From the NCBI RefSeq assembly GCF_023805295.1, contig NZ_JAMSHT010000001.1, forward strand, positions 310,001 to 374,000: a stretch of DNA of 64,000 bases. The letters run 5' to 3'. Of the stretch, positions 58,321-64,000 are shown one piece after another (position 1 is the stretch's first letter; the number at the start of each line of letters is the position of its first letter). Both the position numbers and the translations under genes were made by a program. The notes beneath the pieces are model-generated. The model was not told where the DNA came from, made no database searches, and worked only from the letters and a program-made list of their open reading frames with translations. Source of the stretch: Sphingomicrobium sediminis (lineage in GTDB: Bacteria > Pseudomonadota > Alphaproteobacteria > Sphingomonadales > Sphingomonadaceae).

Positions 58321-58701
58321 ATGAACGCCACGACTCTTACTGCGGCCCTGGCCACCCGACGCGCAGATCGCATCGCGATCGGCCTGTCCGGCCTGTGCCT
58401 GGTGCACTGCATCGCGACGGTCGCCTTCGTGGCGACGGTTGCGAGTGCCGGTGGCTTGCTGGGCAGCGAAATCGTGCATGAAGTCGGCCTCGGGCTGGCG
58501 ATGATCATCGGCGCCTATGCGCTCGGCCGCGGCATTTTCGAGCATCGCTACATGATGCCGAGCGCGGTCGGCGGGCTTGGCCTCGGCGTGATGGGCGGTG
58601 CGCTTACCATGCCGCATGACGGCAACGAACTGCTCGCCACGATGGTCGGTGTGGCGATCCTCGCACTGGGGCACCGTCTTAACGAAATCGCCAGCGACTA
58701 A
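58321..58701 (+). CDS. MerC-domain membrane protein
   Basis: A 126-residue protein with four hydrophobic helices. The MerC metal motif CLVHC (about 26-30, with two Cys and His) sits in the first helix, and the family ending GHRLNEI is present. MerC proteins transport Hg2+ or other metals; outside mer operons the substrate is unclear. The directly linked downstream gene is a Zur-type Fur regulator (37 bp), so zinc is an attractive substrate. Confidence 0.85.
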   Translation: MNATTLTAALATRRADRIAIGLSGLCLVHCIATVAFVATVASAGGLLGSEIVHEVGLGLAMIIGAYALGRGIFEHRYMMPSAVGGLGLGVMGGALTMPHDGNELLATMVGVAILALGHRLNEIASD

Positions 58702-58738
58702 ACTTGCCGCTGCGGCGCGTAGGGCCTATTTAGCTGAG

Positions 58739-59206
58739 ATGGCCGATCACGATCACAAACATCACCATCACGAAGGCACCGAGCTGAGGGTTGCAGCGAA
58801 GAAGCGCATGCAGGCCGAAGGCGAACAGTGGACCGCGATGCGAGAAAGTGTGTTCGAAGCGCTCGCCACATTCGACCAGCCGGCCAGCGCCTATGATATT
58901 GCCGAGAAGGTCGGACAGGCCCGAGGCAAGCGCGTCGCGGCCAACAGCGTGTATCGCATCCTCGATCTGTTCGTGAACGCGAACCTCGCCGCGCGGGTCG
59001 AGAGCGCGAACGCCTATGTCGCCAACGCGCATCCCGATTGCCTGCACGATTGCATCTTCCTGATCTGCGACGATTGCGGGAAGGCGACCCATCTCGACGA
59101 CGATTATCTGTCGGGCGGGGTGCGCGACGCAGCCAAGGGCGCGGGCTTCGTCCCCAAGCGCCCGGTCATCGAAGTGCGTGGCACCTGCGGCGACTGCGCC
59201 GACTGA
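58739..59206 (+). CDS. zur: Fur-family transcriptional regulator, probably Zur
   Basis: A 155-residue regulator. A His-rich N-terminal segment ([12 protein letters not shown]) precedes a winged helix ([40 protein letters not shown]) and the dimer/metal domain with [20 protein letters not shown] and the C-terminal CGDC, giving the two CxxC pairs of the structural zinc site. HxH-type ligands favour Zur over Fur. It should repress zinc uptake, possibly merC and itself. Confidence 0.82.
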   Translation: MADHDHKHHHHEGTELRVAAKKRMQAEGEQWTAMRESVFEALATFDQPASAYDIAEKVGQARGKRVAANSVYRILDLFVNANLAARVESANAYVANAHPDCLHDCIFLICDDCGKATHLDDDYLSGGVRDAAKGAGFVPKRPVIEVRGTCGDCAD

Positions 59207-59315
59207 CACCCCGAATGTCCAGCTGGCTGGACAAGTTCCCGTTTCTGGTCGAAACTCGAGCCCCTCTTCTGGAGAAGGTATGTACGTGAGCCGAAAGCCG
59301 CGTTACGGAGGTGGC

Positions 59316-61241
59316 ATGAATCAACGTCCCGACACGCCGTTGCTGGATACGGTCCAGTATCCCGCCGACCTTCGAAAGCTCGACAAGAGCCAGCTGAAGC
59401 AATTTGCCGACGAGCTTCGCGCCGAGATGATCGACGCGGTCAGTACGTCGGGCGGCCACCTTGGATCCGGGCTTGGCGTAGTCGAATTGACCGTGGCCAT
59501 CCATTACGTGTTCGACACCCCCAATGACCGGTTGATCTGGGACGTCGGGCACCAATGTTATCCGCACAAGATCATCACCGGGCGACGCGACCGGATCCGG
59601 ACGTTGCGCCAGGGCGGGGGTCTGTCGGGTTTCACCAAGCGGGCCGAAAGCGAATACGATCCCTTCGGCGCAGCGCACAGCTCGACGTCGATCAGCGCGG
59701 GCGTCGGTTTTGCCGTCTCCAACAAGCTGACCGGCAGCGACGGGCGCGTCATTGCCGTCATCGGCGATGGATCGATGAGCGCGGGTCTCGCCTACGAAGC
59801 GATGAACAATGCCGAACAGGCGGGCAATCGCCTGATCGTTATCCTGAACGACAATGACATGTCGATCGCCCCGCCGGTGGGCGGCTTGTCGCACTATCTC
59901 GCGCGGTTGGTGTCGAGCGATACCTATCTCAAGACGCGCGATTTTGCCTCGCGGCTATTCCGCCGGGTCTCCAAGCGCGTGCACAAGACCGCCGCCAAGG
60001 CCGAGGAATATGCCCGCGGCATGGTCACCGGCGGTACGCTGTTCGAGGAACTGGGCTTCTATTATGTCGGCCCGGTCGACGGCCATGATGTCGTGACCCT
60101 CGTCGACATTCTAGAAAATGTCCGCGATGCCGAAGAAGGACCGATCCTGATCCATGCCCGCACCGTAAAGGGCAAGGGCTATGAGCCTGCGGAAAATAGC
60201 GCCGACAAATATCACGGCGTCGCCAAGTTCGATGTTGTCTCGGGCGAACAGAAGAAGAGCTCGGGCGGGCCGCCCAGCTATACCAAGGTGTTTGCCAATG
60301 CGCTGATCGCGGAAGCGAAAAAGGACGACAAGATTGTCGGCATCACCGCCGCCATGCCGGGCGGCACCGGTATGGACGATTTCGAGAAGGCGTTCCCGGA
60401 TCGCATGTTCGACGTCGGCATTGCCGAGCAGCATGGCGTTTGCTTTGCCGCCGGTCTCGCTGCGCAGGGCCACAAGCCCTTCGTCGCCATCTATTCGACC
60501 TTCCTCCAGCGTGCCTACGACCAGGTCGTGCATGACGTGGCGATCCAGAACCTGCCGGTCCGCTTCGCGATGGACCGTGCCGGGCTGGTTGGCGCCGACG
60601 GCTGCACCCATGCGGGCAGCTTCGATCTCGCTTATCTCTGCACGCTCCCCAATTTCGTCGTCATGGCGGCCTCCGACGAGGCCGAGCTCACGCATATGGT
60701 CCATACCATGGCCGAATATGACGATGGCCCCATCGCGGTGCGCTATCCGCGCGGCGCGGGCACGGGCGTCGAAATCCCGGCAGTCCCGGAAAAGCTCGAG
60801 ATCGGCAAAGGGCGGATCGTCAAGGACGGCAAGACCGTGGCCCTGATGTGCCTCGGCGCGCGCATGGAAGAGTGCAAGAAGGCGGCCGACATGCTCGAGG
60901 CGAAGGGCCTCAGCGTCACCATCGCCGACATGCGTTTTGCCAAGCCGCTCGACGAAGCGCTGATCCGCGATCTGCTCTCGCGCCACGAAGTCGCAGTGAC
61001 GATCGAGGAGGCCGCCGTCGGTGGCTTCGGCGCCCATGTGCTGACCATGGCCTCGGACGATGGCCTGACCGACAGCGGCGTGAAGATCCGCACGATGCGC
61101 CTGCCCGACGTCTTCCAGGACCAGGACGCGCCGGCCAAGCAATATGAGGAAGCGGGTCTTACCGCGCCCGACATCGTCGAGACCGTACTGACCGCGCTCC
61201 AGCGCAACGATGTCAGCGTCGAAGAGGGCCAGATCGCCTGA
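59316..61241 (+). CDS. dxs: 1-deoxy-D-xylulose-5-phosphate synthase
   Basis: A 641-residue thiamine-diphosphate enzyme, first step of the MEP pathway to isoprenoids. GGAGGT lies 6 bases before the ATG at 59316; an ATG at 59280 is in frame but lacks a ribosome site. TPP/Mg motif [20 protein letters not shown] near 146-165; catalytic His and Glu in [10 protein letters not shown] and the DXS-specific [15 protein letters not shown]. It supplies IPP for carotenoids and the phytyl tail; whether it is linked to the PGC by regulation is not visible. Confidence 0.96.
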   Translation: MNQRPDTPLLDTVQYPADLRKLDKSQLKQFADELRAEMIDAVSTSGGHLGSGLGVVELTVAIHYVFDTPNDRLIWDVGHQCYPHKIITGRRDRIRTLRQGGGLSGFTKRAESEYDPFGAAHSSTSISAGVGFAVSNKLTGSDGRVIAVIGDGSMSAGLAYEAMNNAEQAGNRLIVILNDNDMSIAPPVGGLSHYLARLVSSDTYLKTRDFASRLFRRVSKRVHKTAAKAEEYARGMVTGGTLFEELGFYYVGPVDGHDVVTLVDILENVRDAEEGPILIHARTVKGKGYEPAENSADKYHGVAKFDVVSGEQKKSSGGPPSYTKVFANALIAEAKKDDKIVGITAAMPGGTGMDDFEKAFPDRMFDVGIAEQHGVCFAAGLAAQGHKPFVAIYSTFLQRAYDQVVHDVAIQNLPVRFAMDRAGLVGADGCTHAGSFDLAYLCTLPNFVVMAASDEAELTHMVHTMAEYDDGPIAVRYPRGAGTGVEIPAVPEKLEIGKGRIVKDGKTVALMCLGARMEECKKAADMLEAKGLSVTIADMRFAKPLDEALIRDLLSRHEVAVTIEEAAVGGFGAHVLTMASDDGLTDSGVKIRTMRLPDVFQDQDAPAKQYEEAGLTAPDIVETVLTALQRNDVSVEEGQIA

Positions 61242-61258
61242 GCGACACCCGCTTTACA

Positions 61259-61621
61259 TTGATCGGCCGTATCAAGGCGCTGCGCTTTGCGTGGCAGGGC
61301 CTCGTCTTCCTGTGGAAAGGCGAGCCGACGACGCGTTTCCATCTCATCGGCACCATCGCCGCCATCATCGCAGGCTTCGCCTTCGGGATCGAGCGCTGGG
61401 AATGGGTGTTCGTCATTACCTTCACGACCCTCGTCTGGTTTGCCGAGGCGGTGAACACCGCGGTCGAGCGGCTCGCCGATGCCGTCACGCTCGAGCATCA
61501 TCCGCTGATCGGCAAGGCCAAGGACGTTGCCTCGGCTGCAGTATTGATCATCAGCCTTGGCGCCGCAGCCGGCGGGGTCGTCGTGTTCGGTCCCTACGTG
61601 CTGGCGCTGCTCGGCGTTTAA
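61259..61621 (+). CDS. Diacylglycerol kinase (DgkA-like); start codon uncertain
   Basis: A small (about 120 residue) membrane kinase with three helices. Active-site residues: FHLIGTIAAIIAG, WFAEAVNTAVERLADAV (Glu/Asn of DgkA/undecaprenol kinase), LIGKAKDVASAAVLI. The first usual start is a TTG at 61259. In-frame upstream a CTG (61238) overlaps the dxs stop as CTGA and would add SDTRFT before the conserved LIGRIKALR; CTG starts are rare but the layout mimics ATGA coupling. It phosphorylates diacylglycerol or undecaprenol for lipid recycling. Confidence 0.82.
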   Translation: MIGRIKALRFAWQGLVFLWKGEPTTRFHLIGTIAAIIAGFAFGIERWEWVFVITFTTLVWFAEAVNTAVERLADAVTLEHHPLIGKAKDVASAAVLIISLGAAAGGVVVFGPYVLALLGV

Positions 61622-61684
61622 CGCCCCTTCAACCTTCTTTGGCGTAACGAATCCCGTAAACCTAAGGTTTGGGGGATCAGTATC

Positions 61685-62290
61685 ATGCATAAACCGCCGA
61701 CGTTCGAGGCGCGTAATTCGCCGGTCCAACTGGCGCTTTGGAGCGTCTTAAGCCTCGGCTTCTTCATACTGTCGATGTGGATTTCCGGCGTATTCGGCGA
61801 ACCGCCGAGCCCGCGGAAGGCCTTCTGGGGCTATATCCTCATGCCGATTTTCTTCGTCACTTTTCTCATCATGGTGACGCGCTTTGCCGAGGCGGGGGTC
61901 CAACTGCGTGCCTCGCCAGCGGGGCTCTATTATCAGCGCTATTCGAAGAAGACGATTCCCTGGAACAGCATCGAATCGGTGCGTGAGTGGGATTACCAGA
62001 ACAGCAAGCTCGCGCTCATCGACCTCGATACCAAGCGCTATCCGCCCGAGGGCCTGCACGCCATCCTGCGCCCGCTCAACAAGATGGCGAACAAGGGCGA
62101 TTTCCACATTTCGATGATGGGGCTCGATGCCGATTTCGACGAGCTGATGCTCGCGCTCGAGGAGCATATCGCCTTCCACGCCGCCTGCGAGGCCGGCACG
62201 ATCGAACAGTTCGAGGCGCAAGCTACCATCCCGACGGCGGCACCGGGCCTGCGCGCCCGCGCCGGCGGGTTCGGCCGCAAGGGTATCTGA
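61685..62290 (+). CDS. Tandem paralog 1: two-helix membrane protein with PH-like domain
   Basis: A 201-residue protein with two N-terminal helices (LALWSVLSLGFFILSMWISG; GYILMPIFFVTFLIMVTRFA) and a cytoplasmic domain beginning GVQLRASPAGLYYQRYSKKT then IPWNSIESV, reminiscent of bacterial PH (STM3941-like) domains. Ends with AGGFGRKGI. It is the first of three adjacent paralogs (61685, 62292, 62882) with the same architecture. No function known. Confidence 0.72.
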   Translation: MHKPPTFEARNSPVQLALWSVLSLGFFILSMWISGVFGEPPSPRKAFWGYILMPIFFVTFLIMVTRFAEAGVQLRASPAGLYYQRYSKKTIPWNSIESVREWDYQNSKLALIDLDTKRYPPEGLHAILRPLNKMANKGDFHISMMGLDADFDELMLALEEHIAFHAACEAGTIEQFEAQATIPTAAPGLRARAGGFGRKGI

Positions 62291-62291
62291 C

Positions 62292-62882
62292 GTGAGCGCG
62301 CCTGTTTTCCAGGCGAAACGCGACCAGAAGCGCAATGCCGGACTGGCATTATTCTATCTGGCATTCGCTGCCGCATTGCTGGCCTTTTCGGGCGTTCTCG
62401 ATAGCAGCGTCTCGGGCCGCCGCGGTATGGCGCTGGGCTTCGTCCTTGCTCCGATCATGGCGATGCTCGGTCTCCTCTACGCCTCGCGCCTGTTGGAAAA
62501 CGGGGTGCAATTGCGCGTCTCGGACGAGGGGATCCTGTTCGCTCGCTATTCCGACAAGGTGATTGCCTGGAGCGATATTGCCGGGATCGAAACCGAGGAA
62601 GCGCAGACGGTGCGCATTCGCTTGCATGAGGATAGCGGCCCGTCGCCGTCATGGGGCTGGATGCTGAGCTATGGTCTGCTCGCGAGCGGCAATGGCGTGT
62701 CCGTTTCGATGCGTGGCCTGCATGGAACGGCTGAGCAGCTCGTCACTTCGATTTCTCGTCATTGGGCGCAATATCGCGCGCTGCGCGACGCGCCCAAGGC
62801 GTTCGATCCACGTGCCCGCGACCGGCAGCCACAGGCACAAGCTACGACCTATGCGGGCTTCGGCAAGCGGAAGGCAGGCTGA
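62292..62882 (+). CDS. Tandem paralog 2
   Basis: A 196-residue protein with the same plan: two helices (about 17-37, 47-67), then LRVSDEGILFARYSDKVIAW SDIAGIE-type PH-like domain, and the C-terminal AGFGKRKAG. It starts at a GTG 2 bp after paralog 1 and its TGA overlaps the next ATG. Paralogous to the genes on both sides. Confidence 0.72.
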   Translation: MSAPVFQAKRDQKRNAGLALFYLAFAAALLAFSGVLDSSVSGRRGMALGFVLAPIMAMLGLLYASRLLENGVQLRVSDEGILFARYSDKVIAWSDIAGIETEEAQTVRIRLHEDSGPSPSWGWMLSYGLLASGNGVSVSMRGLHGTAEQLVTSISRHWAQYRALRDAPKAFDPRARDRQPQAQATTYAGFGKRKAG

Positions 62883-63493
62883 TGAGCGACGAACCCGCAC
62901 GCATCGTATCCAAAACTTCGCTGCGCCCGATGCTGCTTTCGGCGTTCGGCTGCCTGCTAGCCTCAATCGGCTGCTTCTTCCTGTCGGGCATATGGTTCAT
63001 GCCGCCTGCCGATCATGTCGCCTTCTGGGGCTTTCTCGGCATACCGGTTTTCTCTTCGCTGATGCTGCTGGCGCTGGCATCTCTTGCCGAGCGCGAAGTC
63101 GTGCTGCGCGTCCGCCCCGAGGGGCTCTACTATGCGCGTTATTCGGATCGCTTGATCGCCTGGGAGGATATCGAGGCGGTCAAGGAATGCGGTGTCGCCC
63201 AGCATCGCGTGCTGTGCATCGAATTGAAGGATCGTCGCGCTTATCCCGCCGGGTTCGAGGCGGAGCGCGCGGTCGATGCGGCGCGGCTCTACAATTTCGG
63301 TGATTTTGCCATGTCGATGCGCGGGCTGGCCGGACGTCATGACCGGGTGGTCGAGGCGGTCGAAGCCCACCTCCAGCGTCGCAAGCGCGCGACCAAATTC
63401 GTGCCCAAGCCCGCCGAACCGGCACCGACACCGCAGGTCCGCGCCGGGTTCGGTAATCGCAAGCGCCTGCGCGGTCTCGCCGCCGCGGTTTGA
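62882..63493 (+). CDS. Tandem paralog 3
   Basis: A 203-residue protein: two helices (about 17-38, 50-68), then VLRVRPEGLYYARYSDRLIA with WEDIEAVKE, and the C-terminal AGFGNRKRLRG. Highest similarity is to paralog 2. The ATG overlaps the preceding stop (TGATG), so all three may be one translational unit. A longer frame from 62762 overlaps paralog 2 and is rejected. Confidence 0.72.
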   Translation: MSDEPARIVSKTSLRPMLLSAFGCLLASIGCFFLSGIWFMPPADHVAFWGFLGIPVFSSLMLLALASLAEREVVLRVRPEGLYYARYSDRLIAWEDIEAVKECGVAQHRVLCIELKDRRAYPAGFEAERAVDAARLYNFGDFAMSMRGLAGRHDRVVEAVEAHLQRRKRATKFVPKPAEPAPTPQVRAGFGNRKRLRGLAAAV

Positions 63494-63548
63494 CGGGATC
63501 GCGATCGAGGGTTTCGGTCGCCAACCGGGCGCTGTAGAAGTGCCTTAA

Positions 63549-64000
63549 ATGGCTTCTCGACAACGTCCTCATTATGCAGGCTGGCGGCGCCTGTTGATCC
63601 TCGCGCTTGGCGGGCTGGCCTTGTTGTTGGCGGTGGCTGCCATGCTTCCTCTATGGCAAACCGATCACTGGTTCGTGCGCATTCTCGACTTTCCCCGCAT
63701 GCAGTTGGGCTTTGCGGGCCTGGTGGTCGCGTTTCTCTACGCGGTGCTGGTCCCCGATCCACGCCGCGGACGATCGCTCTTCATCATCGCGGTGCTGCTG
63801 GCCGCGACTGGCTGGCAATTTTTCCATGTAGCGCGCTACCTTTTCTTCTTTCCCGAAGAAGTGGCTAGCGAAGAAAACTGTTCGGCCGACAAACGCTTGT
63901 CGTTGTTGGGTGCCAACGTGCTCAACGAGAATGAAGACTTTGGCAAAATGCTCGGGCTGGCTCGCCAGCAGGATGCCGACACCATCCTTCTAACCGAGAG
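63549..64000 (+). CDS. Endonuclease/exonuclease/phosphatase-family membrane protein (3' end outside window)
   Basis: At least 150 residues, open to the window end. Three N-terminal helices (about 15-33, 51-68, 75-92) are followed after FFFPEEVASEENCSADKR by LSLLGANVLNENEDFGKML and DADTILLTE, the start of the EEP superfamily fold (ANVLxxNxd...L...DxiLLTE). Likely a membrane-anchored EEP protein acting outside the cytoplasm. Substrate unknown. Confidence 0.78.
   Translation, partial: MASRQRPHYAGWRRLLILALGGLALLLAVAAMLPLWQTDHWFVRILDFPRMQLGFAGLVVAFLYAVLVPDPRRGRSLFIIAVLLAATGWQFFHVARYLFFFPEEVASEENCSADKRLSLLGANVLNENEDFGKMLGLARQQDADTILLTE

Overview
The window is a chromosomal segment of a high-GC alphaproteobacterium carrying an almost complete photosynthesis gene cluster (PGC) of an aerobic anoxygenic phototroph. 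Gene order, the aerobic cyclase gene acsF without bchE, the absence of pufC and pucBA, the crtC/crtD/crtF set, and a ribosomal protein S9 with a long acidic N-terminal extension all suggest the order Sphingomonadales. That assignment is inference; no 16S gene is present.

Layout. 0-5.2 kb is the left flank: an OmpA-type C-terminus cut by the window edge, a universal stress protein behind an FNR/FixK-like box, tRNA-Gly(CCC), an OmpA-family protein with two tandem terminators, a DUF3422-type membrane protein, a cupredoxin lipoprotein and a small membrane protein. 5.2-20.4 kb is a leftward superoperon transcribed bchF-N-B-H-L-M-lhaA-puhA-B-C-orf95-acsF-puhE-hemA. It makes and assembles bacteriochlorophyll, the H subunit and assembly factors; many of its genes are joined by ATGA-type overlaps. 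20.6-27.1 kb is a rightward, divergent operon: aerR/ppaA-like antirepressor, ppsR repressor, bchG, a second LhaA/PucC-type transporter, bchP, tspO and orf80. It meets the leftward bchC-X-Y-Z-pufB-A-L-M operon (34.5-27.2 kb) at a 12-bp terminator hairpin. crtF (leftward) and crtD-crtC (rightward) diverge from one PpsR box at 35.8 kb. bchI-D-O-orf58 (41.9-38.2 kb) runs leftward and converges on crtC with a 54-bp antisense overlap.

42-64 kb is the right flank of housekeeping and unknown genes: a two-domain esterase-like protein, a GNAT protein, a CcdA/thioredoxin pair, a queuosine-precursor-type transporter, a nucleoside-salvage group (adenosine-kinase-like PfkB, LOG-type hydrolase, CNT transporter, cytidine deaminase, AMP nucleosidase), rplM-rpsI, cutA-ctaA, merC-zur, dxs-dgkA, three tandem paralogous membrane proteins and the start of an endonuclease/exonuclease/phosphatase-family protein.

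How it works together. HemA makes 5-aminolevulinate; BchI/D/H insert Mg; BchM methylates; AcsF closes ring E; BchL/N/B reduce ring D; BchX/Y/Z, BchF and BchC finish the macrocycle; BchP and BchG make and attach the tail. PufL/M/PuhA form the reaction centre and PufB/A the LH1 antenna, assembled with LhaA and PuhB/C/E. CrtC/D/F make spirilloxanthin-type carotenoids; crtE, crtB and crtI are not in the window. PpsR and the B12-binding antirepressor probably gate expression through at least three perfect and three near-perfect TGT-N12-ACA boxes. The most interesting items beyond the known PGC are the operator boxes abutting start codons, orf58 overlapping crtC antisense, the irregular crtD/crtC junction, the small PGC-linked orfs, and the three-paralog membrane cassette at the right end.
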